The position numbers and the translations under genes were made by a program. From Saccharibacter sp. EH611 (GTDB lineage: Bacteria > Pseudomonadota > Alphaproteobacteria > Acetobacterales > Acetobacteraceae), in the NCBI RefSeq assembly GCF_009834765.1, contig NZ_WVHP01000001.1, positions 1-64,000 of the forward strand: 64,000 nt of DNA. The letters are read 5' to 3'. Below, in pieces: positions 27,976 through 37,393 of this stretch (position 1 is its first letter; each line of letters opens with the position of its first letter). The notes below the pieces were generated by a model. It was given only the letters and a program-made list of their open reading frames with translations, was not told where the DNA came from and did not search any database.

Positions 27976-30444
27976 TTAGCGACGCAATGTTGCGCCCGTT
28001 GCCTTCTGAACGGCCGCTTCAACCGCTTGCGTTAAGCGCTCAAGCTGCTCTTCCTTCAGGCTTTCTTGGTGAGGCTGTAAGGTTACTTCAACCCCTAAGG
28101 AACGATGACCTTCTGGCAGACTGCCCCCTTCAAAAATATCAAACAGGCGTACATCGTCGATCAACTTACGGTCAGCCCCTCGCACAGCACGGAGCACATC
28201 CTGCACGACCACATCAGCAGACGCCACAAAGGCAAAGTCACGACGCACAGGCTGCAATGCAGAAAGAGCAGGCGCAGCTTTACGCTTTTTCTTAGGCAAT
28301 GGCACCTTGTCTGGGAACAGTTCAAACAACGCTACCGTGCCGGAAAGACCGAAATGACGCGCAACACGCGGGTGAAGCTCACCAAAGCGTCCCAAAATTT
28401 GCTTAGGCCCTTGGCGTAACTGCCCCGAACGCCCCGGATGATAATAGGAAGGCGCATCTGCTGTTGTATTAAGGGAGGCTTCAGGCACATTCAGCTCACC
28501 AAGAGCGGCCACGAGATCAGCCTTTGCATCCATCCAGCTTGGCTCTTCTGCGCGATGACCCGGTGCACGAGCTGTCACACCACCACGAATACCCGCAAGC
28601 ACCATATGCGCCCCTGCTTGCCCAAAACACGGGCCAAGCTCAAAGAAGGCACCATCCCCAACAACGCCAAACCCATGAGCAAGGTTGCGGCCAAGCGCTC
28701 GCAGAAGGTTAATCAACGGTGTTGGACGCAGCTGATTAAGGTCTGTTGCAATGGGATTAAGCAGACGTTCACTTTCTCTGACCTCGTCAAAGACAGCAGC
28801 ATCATGATCAGAAACAAAGGAGAAACCAACCGTCTCCATCATGCCACGGCTAGCACACAGACGACGCAACAAACCGCCCCGCGCTTGACGTGGCGTCAAC
28901 GCAGGAGCTGGCACCATCGTTTCTCGCGGGAGGGCTGCCATTGGTACGGCATCAAGCCCACGGAGGCGCAGCACCTCCTCAATGAGATCAGCTTCAGCCT
29001 CAATCTCTACAACTGTCGCCGCTGCTGCTTTTGCTTTCTCTGCAGGCAAACTCGACGCTTGGTCTAAGACCTGACCAGAGGCCACATCATTGCGCCATGA
29101 CGGCACCGCGAAAACGGCCTTTTCGTCTGTCTGTTCTGTGAGCGTGAAGCCCAAAGTCTCCAACAGCTCAATAGCCTCTTGAGCTGAGAGATCGACGCCA
29201 CCAAAGCTCTTCAACCGTTTAAAGCGCAAGCTTGCCGTGCGCTGCCATGCTGGCTCATCGCCGAGCTGGGTGACCTCGCTCGCCTCACCACCGCACAGTT
29301 CGATAATCAACGCAGTTGCTGCATCCAAGCCTGGGCGTACGAGAGCGGGGTCAACCCCCCGCTCAAACCGGTAGCGTGCATCGGTCTGAATCCCAAGACG
29401 ACGCCCCGTCAGAGCAATCTGCACGGCATCAAACAACGCTGATTCAACGAACACATCGGTTGTGTTCTCATCAACAGCGCTCTGCTCTCCACCAATAATC
29501 CCAGCGAGAGACTGCACACCATGACCATCCACGATGACCAGATCATCCGTGCCAAGAACATGCTCCTGCCCATCAAGCGCGTGGAAAGTCTCTCGCCCAG
29601 CCTGCATCAGCTGAAGCGTATCTCCTGAGATTTTCTGGGCATCAAAAACATGCAACGGACGCCCCAGCGCCACCATGAGATAATTCGTTACATCCACTAG
29701 GGCTGATTGTGGTCGAATTCCTACCGCTTCCAAACGACGCTTTAACCAGTCAGGGCTCGGGCCATTCTTTACGCCACGGATCAATCGCCCAACAATGTAA
29801 GGGCACGCCGTCTGCTCACCCTGCCAGCTGATCCTGCTCGGCCCATTGCCTGTAATCTCATCAATGACCAGCGGCTTCAATGTTCCAAGACCAGCAGCCG
29901 CGAGGTCACGCGCAATACCGCGCACACTAAGCGCATCACCACGGTTTGGCGTAATGGCAATATCAATGACGGGATCATCAAGCTGCGCAAAGTGCACATA
30001 ATCATGACCAATGGGAGCCTCCTGCGGAAGCTCACCAATACCGTCGCTTTCTTCCCCAATACCCAGCTCACGCAGAGAGCACAGCATGCCCCCACTGACC
30101 TGACCGCGGATCTTACCCGCTTTAATGGTCATATCACTCCCGGGGATATAGGTACCCGGGGGAGCAAAAATCACATTAAGACCTGTGCGTGCATTGGGTG
30201 CCCCACACACGACCTGAACTTCTTCAAACCCCTCCCCAGCATTTACACGGCAAATCTGCAGCCGGTCTGCATCAGGATGAGGCAGCGCCTCCATAATGGT
30301 CGCGACACGAAAGCCAGAAAGGCGTTTGGACGGGTCGTCAACCTCTTCAACTTCCAATCCAATTCTGTTGAGAGTGGCGCAAATCTCATCCAGCGACGCT
30401 GAAAAATCTAGATAATCCCGCAGCCATGACAGTGAAAATTTCAT
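27976..30444 (-). CDS. pheT: Phenylalanine--tRNA ligase beta subunit
   Basis: The large subunit of the alpha2-beta2 enzyme. Domains in order are an N-terminal tRNA-binding (EMAP-like) fold (about 40-150, GGMLCSLRELGIG), B3/B4 editing domain, B5 domain, a catalytic-like core, and a C-terminal anticodon-binding FDX-ACB domain (about 730-822, RRDFAFV and EEQLERLTQAVEAAV). 822 aa is normal. It starts 1 bp after pheS stops, so the two are made together. Confidence 0.97.
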   Translation of the reverse strand: MKFSLSWLRDYLDFSASLDEICATLNRIGLEVEEVDDPSKRLSGFRVATIMEALPHPDADRLQICRVNAGEGFEEVQVVCGAPNARTGLNVIFAPPGTYIPGSDMTIKAGKIRGQVSGGMLCSLRELGIGEESDGIGELPQEAPIGHDYVHFAQLDDPVIDIAITPNRGDALSVRGIARDLAAAGLGTLKPLVIDEITGNGPSRISWQGEQTACPYIVGRLIRGVKNGPSPDWLKRRLEAVGIRPQSALVDVTNYLMVALGRPLHVFDAQKISGDTLQLMQAGRETFHALDGQEHVLGTDDLVIVDGHGVQSLAGIIGGEQSAVDENTTDVFVESALFDAVQIALTGRRLGIQTDARYRFERGVDPALVRPGLDAATALIIELCGGEASEVTQLGDEPAWQRTASLRFKRLKSFGGVDLSAQEAIELLETLGFTLTEQTDEKAVFAVPSWRNDVASGQVLDQASSLPAEKAKAAAATVVEIEAEADLIEEVLRLRGLDAVPMAALPRETMVPAPALTPRQARGGLLRRLCASRGMMETVGFSFVSDHDAAVFDEVRESERLLNPIATDLNQLRPTPLINLLRALGRNLAHGFGVVGDGAFFELGPCFGQAGAHMVLAGIRGGVTARAPGHRAEEPSWMDAKADLVAALGELNVPEASLNTTADAPSYYHPGRSGQLRQGPKQILGRFGELHPRVARHFGLSGTVALFELFPDKVPLPKKKRKAAPALSALQPVRRDFAFVASADVVVQDVLRAVRGADRKLIDDVRLFDIFEGGSLPEGHRSLGVEVTLQPHQESLKEEQLERLTQAVEAAVQKATGATLRR

Positions 30445-30445
30445 C

Positions 30446-31516
30446 TCAGAATCCTTCCGTCAGCGTAGCCGGTGAAAGCGCCGAAAAACCATAATGACGC
30501 AGCCAGCGCAGGTCACTTTCATAAAAAGAGCGCAAATCTGGGATACCGTTTTTCAACATAGCCAAACGCTCAATGCCCATACCAAAAGCAAAGCCCTGCC
30601 ATTGCTGAGGGTCTAGCCCGCAATTGGCAAGAACGCGCGCATGCACCATGCCCGCACCTAAAACCTCAAGCCAATCTTCTCCAGCTCCAATTTCCCCCGT
30701 TTTTCTTGACCAACCGATATCAATTTCCATCGAAGGTTCAGTAAAAGGAAAATAAGAAGCACGAAAACGCACCGGGAGATCAGGCTTATCAAAAAACACA
30801 CGCAAGAATTCAACGAGGCAGCCTTTAAGATGCCCCAGCGTAATATTTTCTTCGACAACCAACCCTTCACATTGATGGAACATCGGGGAATGGGTCGCGT
30901 CATGGTCAGCACGGTACGTACGCCCCGGCGCAATAATACGGACAGGAGCGCCTTCATCTAGCATGGTGCGAATCTGAACACCTGATGTTTGCGTCCGCAA
31001 TACGCGGGGGTCTTCTCCCTCTTGTTCAGAGGGCAGATAAAACGTGTCTTGGTCTGTGCGCGCTGGATGATGGTCTGGCGTATTAAGAGCAGAAAAATTA
31101 TGCCACTGTGTTTCGACATCTGGCCCCTCAGCCACACGGAAACTCATGGCGGAAAAAATGCTCGTAATTTCTTCAATCGTGCGACTGATGGGGTGAATTT
31201 TACCAACCATAGGCATCGCCGGCGGTTGGGTAACATCAACTTTCTCGTCATTAAGACGTTTCTGGAGCGCTTCTTCTTCTATCTCTTGTCCGCGCGTTTC
31301 AATCAGCACGGTCAGCTCATCACGCAAGCGGTTAAGCGACTGTCCGCGCTCTTTACGCTCTTGAGGAGGGAATGTCCCTAATTGCCTAAGAAGTCCAGTC
31401 AACTTTCCAGAACGCCCTAAGGTGCCCACACGCACCGCGTCCCACTCAGCGCGGGTTTGCGCTTCTGCAAGAGCTTCGACAGTCTCGCTCTTTAATGTTT
31501 CGAGATCGTTGGCCAT
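30446..31516 (-). CDS. pheS: Phenylalanine--tRNA ligase alpha subunit
   Basis: The class II catalytic subunit. An N-terminal coiled coil for tRNA (1 to about 90) leads to the core with HPISRTIEEI, HNFSALNTPDHHPAR, RTQTSGVQIRTM, the motif 2 segment TYRADHDATHSPMFHQCEGL and motif 3 GFAFGMGIERLAML. 356 aa. Its ATG lies only 22 nt after the T-tract of a strong terminator hairpin, pointing to transcription by read-through from rplT. Confidence 0.97.
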   Translation of the reverse strand: MANDLETLKSETVEALAEAQTRAEWDAVRVGTLGRSGKLTGLLRQLGTFPPQERKERGQSLNRLRDELTVLIETRGQEIEEEALQKRLNDEKVDVTQPPAMPMVGKIHPISRTIEEITSIFSAMSFRVAEGPDVETQWHNFSALNTPDHHPARTDQDTFYLPSEQEGEDPRVLRTQTSGVQIRTMLDEGAPVRIIAPGRTYRADHDATHSPMFHQCEGLVVEENITLGHLKGCLVEFLRVFFDKPDLPVRFRASYFPFTEPSMEIDIGWSRKTGEIGAGEDWLEVLGAGMVHARVLANCGLDPQQWQGFAFGMGIERLAMLKNGIPDLRSFYESDLRWLRHYGFSALSPATLTEGF

Positions 31517-31538
31517 ACCGCCTGTCTTTCACCACCAT

Positions 31539-31574
31539 AAAAAACGGGCCACCCCGCATATGCAGGGTAGCCCG
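31539..31574 (-). terminator. Terminator/attenuator immediately upstream of pheS
   Basis: On the minus strand a hairpin of about 13 bp (CGGGCTACCCTGC pairing with GCGGGGTGGCCCG, two wobbles, 31545-31574) is followed by six T residues (31544-31539). Only 22 nt remain to the pheS ATG. It can end the rpmI-rplT transcript and would gate pheST. Confidence 0.8.
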
Positions 31575-31576
31575 CC

Positions 31577-31627
31577 AGTCACATCCCTCTTCCGAGCGTT
31601 CCCAAAAGAGGGGAAGCCACCGTGACT
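31577..31627 (-). promoter_or_regulatory. Upstream hairpin adjoining the pheS attenuator
   Basis: On the minus strand AGTCAC...GTGACT (outer 6 bp) and CCCTCTT...AAGAGGG (inner 7 bp) form a bipartite stem directly before the terminator. The 5' internal loop contains GGTGGC, which can alternatively pair with GCTACC of the terminator's 5' arm, so the two structures may be mutually exclusive. The regulatory meaning is inferred. Confidence 0.45.
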
Positions 31628-31645
31628 CGTTGTAAGGGAAAAACC

Positions 31646-31999
31646 TTACAGAGCCGCTTGGGCCTTACGTACGATTTCAGCAAAGGCTTCTGCATCATCA
31701 TACGCGATAGCAGCAAGCACCTTACGGTCAATCTCGATCCCTGCCTTGTTCAAACCATTGATGAAACGGCTATAGGTCAGGCCATGTTCGCGTGTTGCCG
31801 CACCAATACGCTGAATCCACAAAGAGCGGAAATCACGCTTTTTGTTGCGACGGTCGCGATACGCATAACGCAGAGCTTTCTCAAGACGCTCCAGCGCAAT
31901 ACGATAGTTTGTTGAGGAACGTCCGCGATAACCCTTGGAGAGCTCGAGAACTTTTTTATGACGAGCGTGGGTGGTTACACCCCGTTTAGCACGTGCCAT
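31646..31999 (-). CDS. rplT: 50S ribosomal protein L20
   Basis: The 117-residue basic protein matches L20 throughout: [20 protein letters not shown] at the start, [39 protein letters not shown] and the C-terminal [18 protein letters not shown]. It binds 23S rRNA early in assembly. It is 17 bp downstream of rpmI; infC, usually the first gene of this operon, is not here. Confidence 0.98.
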   Translation of the reverse strand: MARAKRGVTTHARHKKVLELSKGYRGRSSTNYRIALERLEKALRYAYRDRRNKKRDFRSLWIQRIGAATREHGLTYSRFINGLNKAGIEIDRKVLAAIAYDDAEAFAEIVRKAQAAL

Positions 32000-32016
32000 G
32001 GTCTGTTATCTCCTTC

Positions 32017-32217
32017 TCAAAGCCCGTAGGGTGCCCATTGTTTCACGGTGCGTGAATCCATAGGCGTCATGGCTTGAGAGCCACGGCTGCTACGCTTCAT
32101 CTTCTGCGGACGTTTGATCAGACCATGCTGCTTGTTCCCCGGACCGCACATCACTTTGCCGGTCGCGGACACTTTAAACCGCTTCTTAACCGAAGACTTT
32201 GTCTTCATCTTGGGCAT
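32017..32217 (-). CDS. rpmI: 50S ribosomal protein L35
   Basis: The 66-residue highly basic protein has the L35 pattern [20 protein letters not shown] and later [21 protein letters not shown] at 32217 has an AGGGAGA ribosome site; the frame is open 7 codons further upstream. It is the first gene of rpmI-rplT-(attenuator)-pheS-pheT. A possible promoter (TTGTCG, 16 bp, TATGCA) lies about 90 bp upstream on the minus strand. Confidence 0.97.
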   Translation of the reverse strand: MPKMKTKSSVKKRFKVSATGKVMCGPGNKQHGLIKRPQKMKRSSRGSQAMTPMDSRTVKQWAPYGL

Positions 32218-32581
32218 TTTGCTCTCCCTTATAATCACAAGCTACAATGTAAGGAACATTCTAGCCGCACGGCCAGGCATGCCACTTTGGGCCCGGACGC
32301 GTGCATAACTCGCGCGTTTATATCGACAATGGTGCGCCATCACAAGAGAGAATTCGTGGGAAGCTCCTATGAGCTTAACATTTTGTAAGAAACGCCCTAT
32401 ATATGGCGCAACTTCTAGCCACAGGATCGTTTAACGCTCCCTTAATTATTAGGTCGCAAATAAAGGATGTAGGACAAAATTAACCCTATTTTTTGTCTTT
32501 TTACCTGACTTTGTGTTTAATCAACCATGAACCTGCTTTAATGAAGAGGCTAGGACTGTCATAAGTTTTAAGGCTTGCCCC
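32218..32581. other. Divergent intergenic region between rpmI and gcd
   Basis: No gene is seen in these 364 bp. They must carry both divergent promoters. A candidate for rpmI on the minus strand is TTGTCG/TATGCA near 32300-32330. Two short palindromes are visible, AAGCTC-CTAT-GAGCTT near 32355 and CGCC-CTATATAT-GGCG near 32395. The stretch before gcd is AT-rich. Confidence 0.45.
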
Positions 32582-35038
32582 ATGTCTTCTATTTCCAAAA
32601 CACGGGGGCTTTGGCCAGCGATTGCAGCACTCGCGGTTGCACTCATTGGCCTTTTGCTGGCTATCGGCGGCGTTTGGTCCGCTGTTGAAGGTGGCCCCCT
32701 TTATTATCTGATCAGCGGTATCGGCTTCTTGCTGACGGCCCTGCTCCTTTTTAAGCGAAATCCTGCTGGACTTGCGCTTTATGCGCTTATCTTGTTTGGC
32801 ACGCTTATTTGGGCGCTTTGCGTCTCTGGGCTTGATGTCTGGGGGCTCCTCCCACGGCTTGATATCGTCTTGATCGTCGGGATTGTGCTTTTACTGCCTT
32901 TCATCTCCCGCCCACTTGCCGCTAGTCGTGCTGCCACACTGCCGCTCCTCGGCGCTGTGTGCTTAAGTGCCTTGGCGCTCGTCGTTTCCGCGTTTATGGA
33001 TCCTCACGACCAAGCAGGATCATTACCAACGACCATCGCCAATATGCATCCTGCAGACCCTGACAATGTACCACCAGGGGAATGGCACTCCTATGCACGC
33101 ACGCAAGCTGGTCAGCGCTGGTCACCACTGACGCAGATTAACTCTCAGAATGTTAATAAGCTCAAAGTGGCCTGGGTCATGCATACGCATGATTTGCCAG
33201 GGGCTCCTAATGACCCGGCAGAAGAAACCAATGAAGCGACCCCTATTGAGTTTAATAACACGCTTTATTTCTGCTCCATCCATCAAAAGCTCTATTCGGT
33301 TGATGCAACCACTGGCAAAACAAACTGGATCTTCGACCCTAAGGTTCAAATTAAGCCAACATTCCAGCATCTGACCTGCCGAGGCGTGAGCAAACATACA
33401 GCTCCCGCAAATCCTGTCGATTCAGACGGTCAGGCTGTCTCCCTCAATGATTGCGCCAACCGCATTGTGATGTTGGTCAATGATGGACGTCTGCTTGAAG
33501 TGGACGCTGCCACTGGACAGCGTTGCCATGGGTTCGGCAAGGATGGTGAAGTGGACTTGCGCTTCTCTCATCAGCCTTACACGACGCTTGGGGAATACGC
33601 ACCAACCTCACCGCCTGTCGTGACGGACAAATATGTCATCGTGAACTCCGCGGTTCGGGATAATGGGTCTATCAACCAACCTTCCGGCGCTACCCGTGCG
33701 TATGACGTTTACACAGGTAAGCTGGCATGGGTTTTTGATGCAGCGAACCCTGACCCTAACGAAATGCCGAGTGAAGAACATCCGCATTTCCACTCGAACT
33801 CCCCCAATTCTTGGATCGTCTCTGCCTACGATAAAAACCTTAATCTGGTTTATATCCCCATGGGCGTTGGCACTCCTGATGAATGGGGCGGCCACCGCTC
33901 TAAAGAAGCAGAACGTTTTGTCCCAGGGATTGTCGCACTAAACGCGGATACTGGGAAACTAGCATGGTTCTATCAGACCGTTCATCACGATCTATGGGAT
34001 ATGGACGTTCCGGCTCAGCCAACTTTGGTGGATATCACTCAAAAAGATGGCTCGCTGGTTCCCGCTATTTATGTCCCAGCCAAAGATGGTGATGTGTTCG
34101 TTCTGGATCGTCGGACAGGTAAAACGATTGTTCCAGCTCCTGAAGTTCCCGTTCCTCAAGGCCCAGCTCCAGGCGATTACACCAGTCCAACACAGCCTGA
34201 ATCTCAGCTGACATTACGCCCTAAAGCACCGATGTCAGACAAGGATATTTGGGGTGGAACGATCATCGACCAAATGTTCTGCAGCGTGTATTTCCACAGC
34301 CTGCGCTATGAAGGCCCTTTCACACCGCCTTCAACACAGGGCACGCTTGTCTTCCCGGGCAATCTTGGCATGTTCGAATGGGGTGGCCTCTCGGTTGATC
34401 CACAGCGTCAGATCGCTTTCATCAATCCGATTGCTCTTCCCTTTGTGTCTCAGCTGGTTCCTCGAGGCCCTGACAATCCAACTTGGCCAAATGGTGAAGC
34501 AAAGGCTTCCTCTGGGGAAACTGGGGTACAGCCTAATTACGGAACACCTTTTGGGATCAATCTGCATCCATTCTTGGATCCAGTTTTACTTCCATTAGGG
34601 CTTCCCGTGCCATGCCGCATACCACCCTGGGGAACTGTCGCAGGCCTAGACCTACGCACCAACAAGATTGTTTGGCAGCACCGTAACGGCACTTTCCGTG
34701 ACTCTCTGCACGGATCATCACTGCCAATCCAGATGCCACCCATCAAAATTGGTGTGCCAAGCCTTGGTGGCCCATTGTCCACTGCTGGGAATGTTGCGTT
34801 CCTCACATCAACGCAGGATTACTATATCCGTGCCTATGATATGACGAACGGTAAAGTCATCTGGCAAGACCGCCTCCCTGCCGGAGCGCAGTCAACACCG
34901 ATGACGTATTCCGTCAACGGACGGCAATATATCATTACTTATGCAGGGGGCCATGGCTCCTTCATGAGTAAGATGGGCGACAGCCTCATTGCTTATGCAT
35001 TGCCAGAGGAAAAAACTACACAGGATGCTCATCATTAA
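32582..35038 (+). CDS. gcd: Membrane-bound PQQ-dependent glucose dehydrogenase
   Basis: It oxidises glucose to gluconolactone in the periplasm and passes electrons to ubiquinone, the hallmark incomplete oxidation of acetic acid bacteria. Residues 1 to about 145 hold five membrane helices. The eight-bladed beta-propeller follows, with GEWHSYARTQAGQRWSPL, tryptophan-docking repeats such as YSVDATTGKTNWIFDP, the conserved HHDLWDMDVPAQPTL, and the final GGHGSFMSKMGDSLIAYALP. 818 aa is the expected length. It is closed by a strong terminator. Confidence 0.97.
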   Translation: MSSISKTRGLWPAIAALAVALIGLLLAIGGVWSAVEGGPLYYLISGIGFLLTALLLFKRNPAGLALYALILFGTLIWALCVSGLDVWGLLPRLDIVLIVGIVLLLPFISRPLAASRAATLPLLGAVCLSALALVVSAFMDPHDQAGSLPTTIANMHPADPDNVPPGEWHSYARTQAGQRWSPLTQINSQNVNKLKVAWVMHTHDLPGAPNDPAEETNEATPIEFNNTLYFCSIHQKLYSVDATTGKTNWIFDPKVQIKPTFQHLTCRGVSKHTAPANPVDSDGQAVSLNDCANRIVMLVNDGRLLEVDAATGQRCHGFGKDGEVDLRFSHQPYTTLGEYAPTSPPVVTDKYVIVNSAVRDNGSINQPSGATRAYDVYTGKLAWVFDAANPDPNEMPSEEHPHFHSNSPNSWIVSAYDKNLNLVYIPMGVGTPDEWGGHRSKEAERFVPGIVALNADTGKLAWFYQTVHHDLWDMDVPAQPTLVDITQKDGSLVPAIYVPAKDGDVFVLDRRTGKTIVPAPEVPVPQGPAPGDYTSPTQPESQLTLRPKAPMSDKDIWGGTIIDQMFCSVYFHSLRYEGPFTPPSTQGTLVFPGNLGMFEWGGLSVDPQRQIAFINPIALPFVSQLVPRGPDNPTWPNGEAKASSGETGVQPNYGTPFGINLHPFLDPVLLPLGLPVPCRIPPWGTVAGLDLRTNKIVWQHRNGTFRDSLHGSSLPIQMPPIKIGVPSLGGPLSTAGNVAFLTSTQDYYIRAYDMTNGKVIWQDRLPAGAQSTPMTYSVNGRQYIITYAGGHGSFMSKMGDSLIAYALPEEKTTQDAHH

Positions 35039-35067
35039 GTCTATCTAGCTCGACATAATGCATGTGC

Positions 35068-35105
35068 AAAAAGGGGGAAGCGCTCATACGCTTCCCCCTT
35101 TTTTT
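35068..35105 (+). terminator. Rho-independent terminator of gcd
   Basis: AAAAAGGGGGAAGCG (35068-35082) and CGCTTCCCCCTTTTT (35089-35103) are perfectly complementary around a 6-nt loop and continue into more T residues. The flanking A and T runs mean it could work in both directions. Confidence 0.9.
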
Positions 35106-35218
35106 ATGACGCAGAGATGACAGAGGCTTAACTATTCATTCTTACCCAAAATAGTTACAAAGGGTGCAACCTGCCGTAGGCAGCTCTATAGGATTTTTCT
35201 CTATAAGGAGAGGTTATT

Positions 35219-35494
35219 ATGATGTTCCGTCGTTTTGCTTTTGCTGCTCTTGCTCTCAGCACAGTCGCGGGCCAGACTGCTCTTGCTCAAGGCTCCACTC
35301 AACCTTGCCGTGATGCGAAGGGTAAGTTCACGAAATGTGAACAGAAGAGCAAACCAGCTCCTTGCCGTGATGAAAAAGGGAAATTTACAAAGTGCGATAA
35401 AAAAGGTGCCAAAAAAGCCCACATGAAATCCGACATGCCAATGAAGCGCGGCATGCCTGATGCAGGAATGCCAGCAGATAATGGAGCACACTAA
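35219..35494 (+). CDS. Small secreted Lys/Cys-rich protein with a duplicated motif
   Basis: The 91-residue protein has a clear signal peptide (1 to about 24, cleavage after TALAQ or nearby). The mature part holds two near-identical copies of PCRD(A/E)KGKFTKC at about 29-40 and 48-59, then a Lys- and Met-rich tail (KKAHMKSDMPMKRGMPDAGM). The four cysteines could form two disulphides or, with the methionines and histidines, bind metal. A strong ribosome site (AAGGAGAGG) precedes ATG at 35219, and terminators stand on both sides, so it is a stand-alone expressed gene. Function unknown. Confidence 0.85.
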   Translation: MMFRRFAFAALALSTVAGQTALAQGSTQPCRDAKGKFTKCEQKSKPAPCRDEKGKFTKCDKKGAKKAHMKSDMPMKRGMPDAGMPADNGAH

Positions 35495-35511
35495 GACGCT
35501 CTAACGCTTAC

Positions 35512-35549
35512 AAAAAACCCCACCCCTTATAAAGGAGGTGGGGTTTTTT
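35512..35549. terminator. Bidirectional rho-independent terminator
   Basis: AAAAAACCCCACCCCTT and AAGGAGGTGGGGTTTTTT pair around a short loop, with A and T runs on either side. It serves the small secreted protein gene on the plus strand and could also end the sufE transcript arriving on the minus strand. Confidence 0.85.
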
Positions 35550-35582
35550 GTAAGAATATGTCTCAAGCTAAGAAGACGTATT

Positions 35583-36029
35583 TTATGCAGCAGCCCGTGC
35601 TCTAATCGCTTGAGCCATAGCTTCTACACCATTCCCACGATTGGTTGATAATGCTTGAACAAGCCCGAGTTCATGAAGGAAACGAGCATCTGTTGCCAAA
35701 ATCTCTTCCGCCGTTCGGCCAGAATACACCCGCAGCAATAATGCGACGAGCCCCTGAACGATCGCCGCATCAGAAGCGCCCGCAAAGAACAGCCTCCCCT
35801 CCTGTTCTGTTGCCTCTAGCCATACTTGGCTCTGACATCCGGGAACACGATGAGAGTCATTCTGCCATTCCAAAGGAAAGGGCGGAATTTTCCGCCCAAG
35901 CTCAATGATATACTGATAGCGTTCCATCCAGTCATCAAAGAGAGACAACTCATCACCAATGGCTGCAATTGCTGAGGCTGCTTTATCTTCTTCTGGCGCC
36001 ACAAAAGGTGGCTTAATCATCTCAGACAC
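35583..36029 (-). CDS. sufE: Cysteine desulphurase activator SufE
   Basis: SufE accepts persulphide sulphur from SufS for iron-sulphur cluster assembly. The family core is visible: FDDWMERYQYIIELGRKIPP, the catalytic cysteine in HRVPGCQSQVWL, ADAAIVxGL-like SDAAIVQGLVALLLRVYSG, and LGLVQALSTNRGNGV. 148 aa, cytosolic. It stands alone, 47 bp downstream of hslU on the same strand; no sufBCDS is nearby. Confidence 0.94.
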   Translation of the reverse strand: MSEMIKPPFVAPEEDKAASAIAAIGDELSLFDDWMERYQYIIELGRKIPPFPLEWQNDSHRVPGCQSQVWLEATEQEGRLFFAGASDAAIVQGLVALLLRVYSGRTAEEILATDARFLHELGLVQALSTNRGNGVEAMAQAIRARAAA

Positions 36030-36076
36030 TCAAGAACTCCATCCCGGCATAATATTTCAAAGGGTTTTCCCGCTTT

Positions 36077-37393
36077 TTATAAAATAAAGCGGCTCAAATC
36101 ACCCTTCTGCATCAAAGGCGATACTTTCTCATGCACTTCTTCGGCTGTAATCCGCACAACTTCACCAGAGCGCTCTGACGCTGTGAAAGAAATATCCTCC
36201 AACAAACGCTCCAACACGGTTGCTAAACGACGAGCCCCGATATTTTCAACACGCTCGTTAATATCAGCACCGAGTTCCGCCAAAGCATCAATCGCGGCCT
36301 CGTCAAATTCCAGCCGCACACCCTCTGTCGCCATCAGCGCTGTATATTGCTTTACCAACGAGTGCTCAGGCTCAAGTAAAATACGCCGCAGGTCTTCTCG
36401 TGTTAGAGCCGAAAGCTCAACACGAATAGGCAGCCGCCCTTGCAGCTCAGGCAATAAATCTGATGGTTTCGCGATATGAAAAGCACCAGAGGCAATAAAC
36501 AAAATATGGTCTGTTTTTAACGAACCATGCTTCGTCGTGACCGTTGTTCCTTCAATAAGTGGCAACAAATCACGCTGCACACCTTCACGAGAGATATCCC
36601 CCGTGCGCGCGCCCTGCTCTGAGGTTGCACAAACTTTATCAATCTCATCAAGGAAAACAATGCCATGCTCTTCAGTATGAGCAACAGCCTCTCGACTAAG
36701 CGCCTCCTCGTCGAGAAGCTGATCTGCCTCCTCTCGCATGATGTGCTCACGCGCTTCTGCAACAGTCATTTTCTTCTCGACAGGCTCACGCCCCATCGCG
36801 CCGCGCATCACATCGCCTAAATTGACGACTTGTCCTGGAAGCATCGGCGGGAAGTCCCCTCCAGAAGAGGCCGATGAAGAGTCGGCTAAGATTTCGATTT
36901 CAATCTCTTTTTCTTCCAGATCGCCATCCCGCAGCATCTGCCGGAAATGTAAACGTGCGTCCGCTGTAGCCTCTTTCCCAGCCAATGCTTCAACTAAACG
37001 CTCTTCTGTCGCTTTTTCAGCTTGCGGCTGAACGTCCTTTATTTTCTTCTCACGCAACAGCGTGCGGGCAACATCGACGAGATCACGCACAATACTATCG
37101 ACGTCACGGCCAACGTAACCGACTTCTGTAAATTTCGTCGCCTCAACCTTGAGGAAAGGCGCATTGGCAAGACGGGCTAAACGGCGTGCAATTTCGGTCT
37201 TGCCGCAGCCGGTCGGCCCAATCATGAGGATATTTTTGGGCACGACCTCTTCACGCAGTCCTTCAGGCAGCTGCGCCCGGCGCCAACGATTACGCAACGC
37301 CACCGCAACAGCGCGTTTTGCCTCATCTTGACCGATAATAAAGCGGTCAAGCTCATGGACCGTCTGACGTGGAGCAAACTCAACGACACTCAT
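36077..37393 (-). CDS. hslU: ATP-dependent protease ATPase subunit HslU
   Basis: The AAA+ unfoldase of the HslVU protease. Walker A is [15 protein letters not shown] (about 54-68) and Walker [10 protein letters not shown]; the I domain lies between (about 110-245, highly charged), and the C-terminus ends in the family tail LSRFIL that inserts into HslV. 438 aa. Start ATG overlaps the hslV stop by 4 bases, so subunits are co-translated. Confidence 0.97.
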   Translation of the reverse strand: MSVVEFAPRQTVHELDRFIIGQDEAKRAVAVALRNRWRRAQLPEGLREEVVPKNILMIGPTGCGKTEIARRLARLANAPFLKVEATKFTEVGYVGRDVDSIVRDLVDVARTLLREKKIKDVQPQAEKATEERLVEALAGKEATADARLHFRQMLRDGDLEEKEIEIEILADSSSASSGGDFPPMLPGQVVNLGDVMRGAMGREPVEKKMTVAEAREHIMREEADQLLDEEALSREAVAHTEEHGIVFLDEIDKVCATSEQGARTGDISREGVQRDLLPLIEGTTVTTKHGSLKTDHILFIASGAFHIAKPSDLLPELQGRLPIRVELSALTREDLRRILLEPEHSLVKQYTALMATEGVRLEFDEAAIDALAELGADINERVENIGARRLATVLERLLEDISFTASERSGEVVRITAEEVHEKVSPLMQKGDLSRFIL

